DNA of 64,000 bases from Erodium maritimum. Lineage: Eukaryota; Streptophyta; Magnoliopsida; Geraniales; Geraniaceae. Shown in pieces: positions 44,461 to 56,744 of the stretch (positions are counted from its first letter, which is position 1; every line of letters starts with the position of its first letter). The stretch spans positions 36,783,039 to 36,847,038 of the forward strand of contig OY997590.1 of the NCBI GenBank assembly GCA_963921825.1, written 5' to 3'. The translations under genes were made by a program, and so were the position numbers. The notes under the pieces are model-generated. The model saw only the letters and a list, made by a program, of their open reading frames with translations. It made no database searches and was not told the DNA's origin.

Positions 44461-44639
44461 CCACACGACCAGCTGCGAGCGTGTCAGCACCTAGGCAGCA
44501 GTAGAGGCCTGCTCAGCAGGTGGCCCTTCCTCCACCGCCACCGAGGCATGGACCACGGACTTCACATGGCAGAACTTGTGCCATCACCGATCGCCGATCT
44601 GAGGGACACCATCCCGGTCGGGAGACCATTCGGGGTACG

Positions 44640-47600
44640 TGTCTGCTTTACCATTTATGGGCATCGTTTCTGTTTGATACTGGCGCATCGCATTCCTTCA
44701 TTTCTGCTTCCCTTGTTGAGTCATTAGGACTAAGAGTAGAACCCTTGGACATACCCTTATACCTTGACACCCTTGTTACATGAGACGTAGTTTTGAGTAG
44801 TGTGTGTCGTGCATGTGCGATCAGAGTAGCTGACCACCCTTTTGTTGGTGATTTTCTTATGTTGAACATGACGGCGTTCGACGTTGTCTTGGGGATGGAC
44901 TGGCTGTCGAGGTACGAGGCGACCATTGATTGCTATCAGCGACAGGTGATAGTGCGTTCGGGCTGCACGAGTGTCACGTGTGTACTGGGCAGCAGGAGCG
45001 GGGTTCTACTCTCAACATTGTATATGGGAGAGGAGGTCGCGACCGAGCAGAGTCGAGAGTTGCCGAGGATAGTGTGGGAGTTCCCGGAGGAGTTATCAGG
45101 ATGCCGCCTACGCATGAGGTTGAGTTCGGGATTGATCTGATACCTAGTACGGCACCGATCTCGATGGCACCGTACAGGTTTCCACCAACAGAGTTGACAG
45201 AGTTGAAGCGCCAGCTCGAGGAGCTTCGGGCGAAGGGGTTCATCCAACCGAGCACCTCACCGTTGGGAGCGCCCGCACTCTTCGTGAAGAAGAAGGGTGA
45301 AGCGCTGAGGATGTGCATCGATTACCAGAAGTTGAACCGGGTTATGGTGACGAACCGTTATCCGATGCCGAGGATCGATGACATGTTCGATCAGTTGAGA
45401 GGGGAGAAGATTTTTTCAAAGATCGATCTGCGATCCGGGTACTATCAGTTGAGGGTTCGAGATGAGGATGTGGCGAAGACCGCCTTCTGCACGCGGTACG
45501 GCTATTATGAGTTCTTGGTGATGTCGTTCGGGTTCACAAACGCACTTGCAGTGTTCATGGACTTGATGACTAGTATCTTCTGACCCTACTTAGATCAGTT
45601 CGTGGTGGTGTTTGTGGACGACATTCTAATCTACTCGTCGAATGAGGAGGCGCACGAGGAGTACCTAAGGATTGTGTTTACTCTACTCCGCACTCATCGG
45701 TTATATGGTAACTTGGAGAAGTGCGAGTTCTGGCTCACTGAGGTGAAGTTCCTCGGACATGTCGTGTCCTGGGAGGGCATTTTGGTCGATTCGGCGAAGA
45801 TCGAAGCAGTGTCGACATGGGCGCGGCCCACGAGTGTGTTCGATATCCGCACCTTTTTAGGGTTGACAGGTTACTACCGGTTGTTCGTTAAGGACTTCTC
45901 GCGCTTGGCAGCGCCGATGACGGCCCTGACACGCAAGAGAGTCGCTTTCGTATGGACTAACAAGTGTGAGAGCGCGTTCACTGAGATGTAGACTCGACTG
46001 ACCACCGCCCCGATTTTGATAGTGCCGGAGCACGGTGTGGGGTACGATGTCTACTGTGATGTGTCCGGTGAAGGACTCGGTTGCGTGTTGATGCAGGCAG
46101 GAAAGTTAGTTGCATATGGCTCACAACAGTTGAAGATTCACGAGCGTAACTACCCTACCCATGATTTGGAGTTGGCAGCAGTGGTGTTTGCACTGAAGAG
46201 TTGGCGGCATTACATGTATGGCGAGAAGTTTCGGGTGTTCTCGGATCACAAGAGTCTCAAGTACATCTTCTCTCAGAAGGATTTGAACATGCGCCAGCGA
46301 CGGTGGATGGAGCTACTTGAGGAGTATGACTTTGTGCTACACTATCACTCGGGCAAGGCGAACGTGGTCGCTGATGCTCTGAGCAGGAGGTCGTTTCTCT
46401 GTCTAGCCATCATAGCAGTCCGAGAGTGGGACATGATGGGAGAGTTGGTTGCGTTTGGCTTGATTCAGAGGAGATCACTGGTAGTGTGGCTACGTGTTCG
46501 TTGGTGGCTCAACCCACGTTGATTGCACGGGTGCTAGAGGCACAGTCAGGTGATGCCGAGATGGATGAGATTAGAGAGAGGGTGATCAGTGGTGTTGATG
46601 CAGAGGGCTAGGAGTACGGTGTTGACCGAGGACTGCGGTACCGCGGAATGGTGTTCGTGCCGCGTGGTTGTAGGGATGACGTGTTGAGGGAGTCACATCA
46701 TTCCGGTCTCATGGTGCATCCGGGTGGCACTAAGATGTACCGGGATATTCGGCAACAGTTTTGGTGGAGAGGTATGATGAGATCAGTGGCAGAGTTTGTA
46801 TCGAGGTGCCTCACTTGTTAGCAAGTGAAGGTCGAGCATCAACGTCCTGCAGGATTACTACATCCGTTGCCAGTAGCGGAGTGGAAGTGGGAGCATGTCA
46901 CGATGGACTTTGTATGCGGATTATCGAGGTCTTCGAGAGGACACGATGCCGTGTGGGTAGTAGTTGATCGGTTGACGAAGTCAGCTCATTTCTTAGCCAT
47001 GAGGATGACAGATACCGTGGATGCGCTGAGTCACTTGTATATCCGTGAGATTATCCGACTCAACGGGGTTCCAGTGTCGATGGTGTCCGACAGAGATCCA
47101 CGCTTCACTTCGAGATTTTGGGAAATCCTGCAGAGAGAGTTAGGGACCGAGGTCCTACTGAGTACATCATATCACCCGCAGACCGACGGACATTCGGAGC
47201 GCATGATTCAGATTTTGGAGGACATGCTTCGATCGTGTGTGTTGGACTTCGGTGGGTCTTGGGAGGAGCACCTACCTTTGGCTGAGTTCACCTACGACAA
47301 CAACTTCCAGGCCAGTATTGGGATGGCACATTTCGAGACGTTGTATGGTAGGCCGTGTCGATCGCCCGTGTGTTGGGTCGAGGTTGGAGGAAGGAGCTTG
47401 TTGGGACCGGAGTTTGTCCGACAGACGACCGAGAAGGTCGCGCTGATACGAGAGCGGTTGAGGACCGCACAGAGCCGACAGAAGAGCTACACTGATAGCT
47501 GACGCCGATCTCTGGAGTTCACCGTGGGTGACCATGTGTTTCTGAAGGTGAGCCCGAAGAAAGGGCTGGTGCGGTTCAACCGCGGCGGAGGCAAGTTGGC

Positions 47601-47945
47601 CCTGCGGTTCCTTGGACCCTTCGAGATCTTAGAGAGAGTTGGAGCAGTGGCGTACCGACTCGCGTTACCACCGCAACTTGGAAACGTCCACAATGTCTTC
47701 CACGTTTCCCAACTGCGGAAGTACAACGCGGATCCCTCCCACGTTATCGAGTAGACGGACATCGAGATAGCTGATGATGTTTCGTATGAGGAGCACCCGG
47801 TCAGGAGTTTGGATACGCAGAACAAGGTCTTGCGTGACAAGACTATTCCTTTAGTGCGAGTGCAGTGGAAGCACCAAGGAGCTGAGACGACCTGGGAACG
47901 CGAGGACGATGTTCGCGCGAAGTATCCCCACTTGTTCGACCTTTG
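44640..47945 (+). mobile_element. Family Y pol region (PR, RT, RH, IN)
   Basis: Aspartic protease signature FDTGASHSFIS near 44680; reverse transcriptase [20 protein letters not shown] near 45420 and FVDDILIYS near 45610; RNase [18 protein letters not shown] near 46045 and [14 protein letters not shown] near 46350; integrase VVVDRLTKSAHFLAMRM near 46960, MVSDRDPRFTS and YHPQTDGHSERMIQ near 47180. The C-terminal part (FHVSQLRKY near 47700, then the YPHLF tail near 47930) is chromovirus-like. Fossil and broken. Confidence 0.9.
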
Positions 47946-47957
47946 AGGTGCGTAAGT

Positions 47958-47972
47958 TTAAAGGGGGTAGAC
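47958..47972 (+). promoter_or_regulatory. Family Y polypurine tract
   Basis: TTTAAAGGGGGTAGAC lies directly before the 3' LTR, the expected plus-strand primer. Confidence 0.75.
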
Positions 47973-48208
47973 TGTAAAGACCGCTCTAGTTAAAAGAATT
48001 ATTTATTTTTTTTAATTCGGAACGTCGTTGGTTGGAAAACAGGCTGATTGTTGGGTTGGTTTAAAAAAAGGGCTTTGGGCCAAGCCAGACCAGGCCCAGT
48101 CAACTGGACCAGGCCCAACCCCCTTTCACCTAACCCTAGCTACAGTGTACCTCCTCCTCATTTCCACGCACGTACCGCGAGACGCCCCTCCTTCCTCTCT
48201 CTCTCGCT

Positions 48209-48268
<60 letters not shown>

Positions 48269-50406
48269 ACTCACCACGTCGGAGCTCCAAATCTCCTCTC
48301 TTATACCCCATCTTCCCTCACCCTCGACCGATCCTCGCCGTGTGAGTCCAGTGCCGAGACCCGCGCCGTTGCACTCGCCAGATCTTAGACGGGAACCCTT
48401 GCCGCACCTGTCCGGATCTAAAGCGAGACGAGCTCGCGGGCCGTCTTCGCTACCAAGACCGTGTTTAGAGCTACGAGCTACGCCACCTCCAGCACCCAAG
48501 TCGCCGCCTCCCAGCCGCCCTTTTTCTTCCCTGGTGAGCCTCTCGGCGTGCCTTTGAGGCCTTGGTCGCCGGCGTCTCCGCTAGTGGTCGGACGGGAACC
48601 AAACCCTAACCCCTCTCTCCCTCACCCCTTTCCTTCTCGCTTGGGCCACCAGGCCAGGACCGACCTTGTGCCAGGACCAACTCGAGCCAGGCCAGGCCTC
48701 GGGTCAGTTGTGCCTCGGGCCAGGCCAGGCTAGGTCTCGGCCCAGACCGGGCCCGGGTCTGGTCATGTTCGGGTCTGGTTCAGGTCTGGGTCGGGTCCGG
48801 GTCCTTGTTCGGACCGGGTCTGGATCCGGGTTGAATCAGATCCGGGTTAGATCAGCTTTATTTGGTTAATTAATTGAAAATCAAATTAATTTGTTTATCT
48901 AATTTAAAGGACTTAATTGATAAATTAGAGGACTGTTACAGACTGAACAAGGACTGATTACCACCCTTACTTGTTAAAAGCAGGTTTTGACCTCGATCGT
49001 GGAGAAGACCGGAGGTAGGCCCGGGCGTCAGCAGCTAGGAGATCCAGTTAGAGTTTGAGAGGTAGGGAAATACCTCGATACCTACTATTTTATGGTTGTA
49101 TTAGAATGCATTTAGGGAAACCTAATAACCGGATAAATAACTAGCTCGCTTATAGGATGTGATTAACTAGCGTAGCCTTATAAACTGTAAACCACCTACG
49201 AGTCATGTCGTGCTGTAGGTGTTGGTATGCCGTGCTGGTAGAATCGGGCCATGTCGCGCCTGTAGGATTGGTTGTTGATTGTGTTTGCTTGTGTGCTCGG
49301 TGCTGTTAAACCGGTTAATAAATAACGAACATGAAAATGAGTGGTGGTGAACTTAGTGATGCATACTAGGGCCTTGAATGATTTGATGCTATTTGTGTTA
49401 TATGTGAGTTGTGGACGTTGAGGAATGGATGCCGGTTAAGCCGGTGGGGTTACCACGTTGAGTGTGGTGTCGGTAAGTGATGGTAAGTGTGTGATGGTTG
49501 TGTGAGTATGTTTGTGACTGTGATTGTGATTGTGATTGTGGGTGCTTTGGTTACATGAGAAAGGTGGTTTCCCTACTTTCCGACCTTGAGTCGGTAAAAC
49601 GTTGTGTCTCGTGAAGAGGTGGTTTCCCTACCTTCCGACTAGCACTCGGTAAAACGTTGTGTTGTTTCGCGATGAGGTTGTGCCGCAAAGAGGCGATTTC
49701 CCTGCCTTCCGTGTATCGGTAAAACGTTGTGTTCCGCGATGAGGTCGACCACCTATCCCGACTGTGTGTTGGGAAAAGTTGCGTGTGGCTTCACCGGGCC
49801 GAGAGGGTTGCTCCCAAAACCGTGCATTTGTGTGAATTGCTTGTGTTGATACTGTCTTGGATTTTTGAATGAGTGGTTGTTTTGCATGTGACTATGTTTG
49901 TTTTCCTTGGTTGTTCCTTCGGTATATCAGTTAGTGTTGAGTTAAAATTGGAGTTGTTGGTCTGGTGAGTGTCAGGGTAAAGTGGGTTTTTTCTTTAAAA
50001 TGGCTTAAGTGTCGCATCGATTTTATCAACCCTTTTATTAAACTTTAAACTTTGGAAAGACTTTCTTTGTAAGTCTGTAATTAGGTGGATTTCGTGGCTT
50101 TTTCCTACTAAGCGTCAAGCTCACCCCTTACCATGTTTTTTACAGGTGTTGGCTATGATTTGGATTAGAGGGTTACACAGAGCTTGGGAGCTAGCGGAGG
50201 CCCGGGTTTATTTTGTTTATGGTTCTTAGAGACGTATTGTTCATTTTCGAATTTTGTATGTGACTGAGCGTAGGATTTAGTGTTTGGATATTCTGTTGGT
50301 TTATATTATTCTCCTTTTTCAAATGTTATTCACTTTTAAATTACTTTTATTTAATTTCACTAAGTCACGTCTCGAGTCCGGTCAATATCGGATTTGGATC
50401 GTGACA
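47973..50406 (+). repeat. Family Y 3' LTR
   Basis: It is the counterpart of 39155-41647. The (TC)n tract (about 48197-48264) is shorter and the minisatellite (49560-49750) has fewer units, which accounts for much of the length difference. Confidence 0.92.
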
Positions 50407-51222
50407 CCGACCTAAAGAGGAATTGTATTAAGAAATGTGTTTTTTCGAATGTTGTTGATTTGGTTATGGTTCAAGAAACTAAACTCGCTGTAGTTGATTG
50501 TGGTGTTTTACGTTCCTGTGGTTTTGGTGTTGATTGGAGTGTAGATTGGATACCTGCTATAGGGTCAGCTGGTGGTGTTTTGTTAGCCTTGAAATTGTCT
50601 GTTTTTAGTTAGACTTCTATTACTTTCGAGCATAATGTGATCTGTTGAAATGGGGTTTTTGTTAGCTCGCAGCTTCCTTTTACTGCGATAAATGTTTATG
50701 CTCCTAATTCAGCCTGTGAAAGAAGGGGTTTGTGGTCCTCTTTGGTGGGACTTCGTGACAGGTTTCATGATATCCTGATCGTTGGTGGGGATTTTAATTC
50801 TGTGTTGTCAGTTGGGGAAATGCGAGGTAGTTTTATTGAAGACTTGGGCCTATTAGACCTTAATTTGATAGGGTCTAAGTTTACTTGGTATGACACAGGT
50901 TCGAAGGCCTCTCGTCTTGACAGGTTCTTGGTTTCTTCTGAGGCCCTTTCAGTTTGGGGGTGCTGGTTCAACAGGGTCTCCCGAGGGGTGTGTCGGATCA
51001 CAGGCCGGTTATTTTGGGGGTGGAAGTGGTGAATTGGGGCCCGAAGCCTATACGTTTTATTAATGCTTGGCTTGAGCATAGGTCCTTTATTCCTACAATA
51101 AAGATGCTATGGGAATCTTATTCTTTTACTGGAGACCCTAGTTTCATTTGATGGTCGAAGTTGAGGTGTATGAGAAAGGATCTGCAGGTGTGGAATAAGG
51201 AAGTGTTTGGTCGGGTGGATTC
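50407..51222 (+). pseudogene. LINE ORF2 endonuclease domain
   Basis: It resumes after the gypsy insertion. APE-type endonuclease motifs are seen: VMVQETKL near 50465, INVYAPNS near 50690, IVGGDFNSVLS near 50785 and FTWYDTGSKASRLDRFLVS near 50880. The catalytic ETK and GGDFN motifs are kept. The frame has in-frame stops near 50610, 50646 and 51150 and a shift around 51000. This enzyme nicks target DNA to prime reverse transcription. Confidence 0.8.
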
Positions 51223-51446
51223 GGATGTGGCGAAGTTGACTGCTGAATTGGAGAGTTGGGATGGTATTTTGGAGGATAGGGAACTGGACGGGTTGGAACG
51301 TGCTGGTAGTGTCACGCCCCAAATCCGTACTTGGGGATGTGGCGAAGTTGACTGCTGAATTGGAGAGTTGGGATGGTATTTTGGAGGATAGGGAACTGGA
51401 CGGGTTGGAACGTGCTAGTAGTGTCACGCCCCAAATCCGTACTTGG
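51223..51446 (+). repeat. 112-bp tandem duplication across the LINE/LTR junction
   Basis: Copies at 51223-51334 and 51335-51446 differ at one position I can see (GCTGGTAG versus GCTAGTAG). Each copy carries 87 bp of LINE sequence and then the first 25 bp of the inserted LTR (TGTCACGCCCCAAATCCGTA). The duplication must therefore post-date the LTR insertion. Confidence 0.92.
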
Positions 51447-54058
51447 CCGAACTCGGGGCGCGAACTAAGAAAATAAAAGATTAAAGGCTTGAAAGACAAA
51501 ATAAGTTCAAAAACTGTTTCAATAACTATTAATAATAAATCAAAACCGAATCAATTACAAGTATTAAAATAGAAATTACGTCTCTAAAAACAAATCAAAA
51601 CAACTCTCGGACTCTCGCTAGCCCCAAGCTCCGCGATGTCCTCTAATCCAAAACGTAGCTAATACCTGTAGAAAACAAGGTAAGGGGTGAGCTTGACGCT
51701 CAGTAGCAAAAAGCCACGAAATCCACCTAATTACAGACTCACAAAGGAAGCCTTTCCAAAATTTAAAGTTTAAAACAAGGGTTGATAAATCGATGCGACA
51801 CTTAAAGTATTTTAAAGACAGTACCCATTTATTTACCCTGGCACTCACCAGACTAACAACTCCAACTTTAACTCAACACTAACTGCTATACCAAGGCAAA
51901 CACCGATGGAACAACAAAGGAAAACACCCATAGCACAAACACAGCAACACTCATTCAAATCCAAGGCATTCTCAACACAAGCAATTCACACACTTGCACG
52001 GTTTCGGGAGCAACCCGCTCGGCCTGGCGAAGCCACACACAACTTTCCCCAACACACAGTCGGGAGAGGCGGTCGACCTCGTCGCGGAACGCAGCGTTTT
52101 ACCGATACACGGAAGGCAGGGAAATCGCCTCTTCGCGGCACAACCTCATCGCGGAACAACACAGAGTTTTACCGAGTGCTAGTCGGAAGGTAGGGAAACC
52201 ACCTCTTCGCGGGACACAACGTTTTACCGACTCTAGGTCGGAAGGTAGGGAAACCACCTTTCTCATGTAACCAAAACACCCACAATCACAATCACACTCA
52301 CAATCATACTCACACAACTATCACGCACTTACCATCACTTACTGACACCACACTCAACGTGGTAACCCCACCGGCTTAACCGGTAATCCATTTCCCCAAC
52401 GCCCACAATTGAACATGTCATATAAACAGAATCAAAACATCCAAGTCACTGATATGCATCACTAAGTTCACCTCTACTCGTTTTCATACTTGTTATTTAT
52501 TATCCGATTATCACATTGTGCACACAACAACAACGAATAAAATCACGCAATCCTACAGGCGCGACATTTCTTGATTCTATCAGCACGTCATACCAGCACC
52601 TATGGCACGACATGGCTCGTAGGTGGTTCACAGTTTATAAGGTTACGCTAGTTAATCACATCCTACATTCGAGCTAGTTATTTATCCGGTTCTTAGGTTT
52701 CCTTATATGCATTCTAATACAATCGTAAAAGAGGAGGTATCGAGGTATTTCCCTACCTCTCAAACTCTAACTGGATCTCCTAGCTGCGGACGTCCGGGCC
52801 TACCTCCGGTCTTCTCCACGATCGAGGTCAAAGTCTGATTTTAACAAGTAAAGGTATTAATCAGTCACAGTCCAGTCCGTAACAGTCCTCTAATTTTATC
52901 AGTTAAGTCCTTTAATTTTTCCACTATAAATCCTTTAAATTCTCCCATTTAAATTAATTAAATAAAAAAACTGTCTGACCCGGCCCCGACCCGAGTCCGA
53001 CCTGGATCCGGCCCGAATCTTGAAACCGGATCCAAATCTGACCCGGATCCGAGTCCAGGCCCAAACCTGACCCGAGCCGACCCAGACCCGGCCCCAGACC
53101 CGAGTCCGACCAGGTCCAGACCCGACCAGACCCAAGTCCAGACCCGACCAGTCAGACCTGGACCTGGACCGAGGCCTGGCCCGAGGCCCAGCATGGATCT
53201 GGTCTGGCCAAGGCCCATCCTGGATCTGAGGTCCGTGTCTTGGTTCTGGCCTGAGCTAGGGACGAGGGCGAGGCGAGGCTAGGTTTCCGGCGAGCTGAGG
53301 ACGGGGAAGAGGCGGGCTAGGGTTGGTTCTCGACGGCGGCGGCGGCGTCAGGGGAGCTCGGAGGGACGAGGGGTGGTCGTTGGTGCGAGTCCAGGGCTCC
53401 TCCGTCCCAGATATGATGGCGTGTGAGGTTCGCCGATGTGGGAGCAGTAGATCTGGAGCTCGGGAACTCCAATCGTGTCTCTCCAACTGAGCTCGGCCAA
53501 ATCGAGCTCGTGCACGCACGCTTTCCAGGAAAGGGACCGACGGAGATGGTGAATCAGGCCAGAATGATGGCTCACCTTCACTGGTTCTTCTGTTGCAGGT
53601 GCGGCGTGGCTCGAACGGGAACGGGGCGACGGCGGTGTCGATGGCAAGGGATTGAGGACGGCGCGGTTCGCTCTCTGGCACGGGAGCGTGGCGACGATGC
53701 TCCGGCGTAGGTCTTGTGTCGGCGTGGTTTGGTTTCGAGACCGGGAGCTGTAGCAGGAAGCTCGCCGGCGATGTGTTTTCGTGAGAGAGAGAGAGAGAGG
53801 GAGCGAGAGAGATCGAGAGGAAGGAGAGAGCCACGTCTCGGGAAGTGTGCGCGAAATGAAGGAGAGAGGTGCACTGTAGCTAGGTTAAGGGAATCAGAGT
53901 TGGGCCTGGAAAACTTGGCATGGTCTGGCTTGGCCTAATGTCCCATTTTTTTCTTTTTCTTTTTTGAAATTCGATCCAAAATTCAACCTGTTTTCCAGTC
54001 AACGACGTTCCAATCAATAATTTAAATATTAATCCTTTTAACCGGGGCGGTCTTTACA
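51422..54058 (-). mobile_element. Solo LTR, family Y relative, reversed
   Basis: On the plus strand it starts TGTCACGCCCC and ends GGGGCGGTCTTTACA, so it lies in reverse. It shares the whole layout of the family Y LTRs: palindrome near 51690, minisatellite at 52040-52265, GGxTCGGGTC-type tract at 52980-53240 and GA-rich microsatellite near 53785. Flanks AGTAG (51417-51421) and CGTAG (54059-54063) share GTAG. No internal region remains. It is more diverged than the Y pair. Confidence 0.88.
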
Positions 54059-55550
54059 CGTAGGGCCCGGTGCCGAGCTCTTTTAATCCAAAAGACTCGG
54101 TGGTTGGCAAAGATTTGGAGCCAAAAGGCTAGAATCTGCTGGTTTAGAGGAGGTGATCGATTTTCTCGCTTTTTTCATCGGATTGCTAATTACGGGGCAA
54201 TTCGTAATCGGATCACTAGTGTTCATGTGGGTCATGTTACCCTCGATACCCCCGTGGCAATTAAGAGGGCAGCGGTTGAGCATTTTGCTAAACGTTTCGA
54301 AGTGGACCCGGAAGTGCAGGTTGAGCTACCCGATCTTCCTTTTCGGCAGGTATCTGTGGTTCAGGCCAATTGGTTAGAGTCTGCTTTTGGTATGCATGAG
54401 ATTTTTCAGGCTGTGAAGGATTGTGGGGGGGAGAAAGCTCCCGGTCCTGATGGTTTCTCTTTGAGGTTTTTCCTGGTGTGTTGTAGAATTGTTGGTGTTG
54501 ATGTTTGCAATTTTTTGCTCTCTTTTCAAGTTTCAGGGAAACTGGACAAGGGGATTAATTCGTTATTCTTGACTTTAATCCCTAAGTCTACTGTTGTTGA
54601 CGGGTTTGATGATTTTCGTCCCATTAGTCTGATATTTGGTCCGTAAAGATCTTGGCAAAAGTTCTCGCTAATCGGCTCAAGAGAGTGCTCCCGGGATTGA
54701 TTAGTGATACCTAGAGCGGGTTTGTGGCAGGGAGGCAATTGGTTGATGGGGTCTTGATAGCTTCAGAGTTGATAAAGGAGCTGAAACGACCAAGGAGGAG
54801 GTGCTTCTGTTGAAACTGGATTTTGAAAAAGCCTACGATAAAGTCCATTGGGGTTTTATTGACAAGGTTTTATTGGAAATTAGTTTTGGTTGGCGTTGGC
54901 AGTCTTGGATGTAGGGTTGTTTCAAAGATTCCTTGTCGGTGTTGATTAATGGTTCACCGAGTGCTGATTTCCAGGTTCTTAATGGCATCAGACAAGGATG
55001 TCCTCTGTCACCTTTCCTGTTTTTAATTGCAACAGAGGGGTTGCATCAGCTGTTGGAAAACGGGTTGAGAACAGGTGCTTTCCAGGGTGTCCAGGTCAGT
55101 TCGGTAGGGTTGGTGGTCTCTCATCTGCAGTTTGCGGACGACACCCTCTTGTTCATTAAAGGAGATGTGGGCGGCTTGAGTTTCATCAAAGATTTGTTGG
55201 TGAATTTTCAGAAAGGGTCGGGTTTGAAAATAAACTTTTCAAAGTCGACTGTTGTGGTGTTGAACGAGGGAGTTTGTTCGGAGGAAGAGGTGGCCCGTAT
55301 TTTGGGGTGTCAGGTGGGGTCCTTGCCGATGAAGTATTTGGGTTTTTGGTTGGGTGTCAATCCGAAGAGAGTATCTGCTTGGGACCCTGTGGTGGAGAAG
55401 TTCAAGAAGGTTCTTGGCTTGTGGAAGCTAAAGAACCTAAACATGGTGGGTCACATTGTTTTGGTTAAGTCGACTCTCTCGGCTCTTCCCTTGTTTTTCA
55501 TGTCTCTTCTGAAAGCCCCCAAAAAATTCTTAGCTGTTTTGGAAGCCTGG
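54059..55550 (+). pseudogene. LINE ORF2 reverse transcriptase domain
   Basis: It opens with the linker typical of plant L1 (SQKARICWFRGGDRFSRFFH near 54115). The RT follows: GGEKAPGPDGFSL near 54430, DDFRPISLIFG near 54610, FEKAYDKVHWGFI near 54825, NGIRQGCPLSPFLFL near 54985, LQFADDTLLF near 55125 (the catalytic ADD is kept) and SGLKINFSKS near 55220. Shifts near 54640 and 54800 and stops near 54710 and 54915 break it. Confidence 0.88.
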
Positions 55551-56744
55551 TAGAGAAGGTTTCTGTGGACCAATCCTTACACAGGAAAGATGTTCTGCAA
55601 GGTTCACTTGAGTACGATGTGCAAACCTGAGGAAGGCGGGCTTGGTATTAGGAGACTGGGGGCTATGAATGCCAGTTTATTAGCCAAGTGGTGGTGGAGG
55701 TTCGCTTGTGAGACCGATTCCTTGTGGAAGAAGGTTATTTTTGCTCTCTTTGGTTGGGACATCTATGATTGGGACTTGCTCAAGGTTGATAAGCCGGGGT
55801 CCTCTTTTTTGACCGGCCATATCATGTCCTTAGCTTCTGACCCTAGTTTTGAGGCGCTGTTTGGGAACCAGGGTGTTCATTGGAGGTTGGGAAGGGGTGA
55901 TCGGATTTCTTTTTGGGACGATGTGTGGGTAGGCTCCTCCTCTTTACACTTTCGTTTCCCTAACCTTTATTCGTTGGCTGCAGCCAAGTTTGAGAAGGCT
56001 AAGTTTTTTGGGGTGTCGGGAGAATGGACAGTGGGTTTCCTGCGTGATCTTGAGGCGTGGGAGGAAGAGGAAGCCTTGGTATTGATGGGTCTGTTGGATG
56101 GGGTTGTGTTAAGGCCGGATAGAGAGGATTGTCTCATTTGGGTAAAGCATGACAAAGGCTTCTCGGTCTCATATGTGTATCGTTGCGTTTCGGGCTCTGT
56201 TGGGGGGGATCTCTCCGTTGAGTGGGCGTCGATTCTGTGGGTGAAGCACGCTCCGCCTAAGCTAAGTGTGTTCGTGTGGTTGGCGGCTCACAATGCCCTT
56301 CCTACTAAGGATTTCTTGGAGAGTAGAGGTCTGCAGATCTCTTTGAATAGTATGTTGTGTCCTTTCTGCATGCTATTTTTTGAGTTTGTAGATCATATTC
56401 TATTGCACACTGTTTTTTTTTTTTGCTTGGGAGATTTGGAGTAAGTGTTTTTGTGGTGGAAGGTGTATGGGCCTATGCCAAGGAGTTTAGGTGGTGTTTT
56501 GCTTTGGTGGAAGGGTTTTGGTTCGAAGCAGTGGTGGTCAGGTTGGGTACGGGTTGGCTATGTAACTTTGTGGTGCATTTGGGTTATTCGTAATGGTGCA
56601 ATATTCAATCAGACAATGGATAGTGTGAATGGGGTGGTGGCGAAGATTCAGGCTCATGCTTTTGGGATTTGTTGGAACTCAGGATCTCTTCGCCCGGGGG
56701 TGACTTTTGAGGACTGGGGTAGAGATCCGTCTTGGTGCTTGTGA
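55551..56744 (+). pseudogene. LINE ORF2 C-terminus with zf-RVT domain
   Basis: RRFLWTNPYTGKMFCKVHLS and GGLGIRRLGAMNASLLAKWW begin the region, followed by the plant LINE zinc-binding domain (GFSVSYVYRCVS near 56160, ILWVKHAPPKLSVFVWLAAH near 56235, NSMLCPFCM near 56350 with the cysteines). A T-run near 56410 lies where the frame changes, and the last part (YVTLWCIWVIRNGAIFNQTM) ends at 56744. The 3' untranslated part to 56979 is non-coding. Confidence 0.82.

Larger units (their letters stand above)
39155..50406 (+). mobile_element. Ty3/gypsy retrotransposon (family Y), chromovirus-like
   Basis: LTRs at 39155-41647 (2,493 bp) and 47973-50406 (2,434 bp) run TGTAAAGACCGC...GTGACA. Flanks TCGAC (39150-39154) and CCGAC (50407-50411) are a target duplication with one difference. 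A tRNA-Met primer site, a long repeat-filled leader, gag, protease, reverse transcriptase, RNase H, integrase and a polypurine tract follow in Ty3/gypsy order. The C-terminal TTWEREDDV...YPHLF tail after integrase resembles the Tekay/Del chromoviruses. The LTRs differ by many substitutions and indels, so it is clearly older than the copia element. All parts are present but it is broken, with several breaks. Confidence 0.92.
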
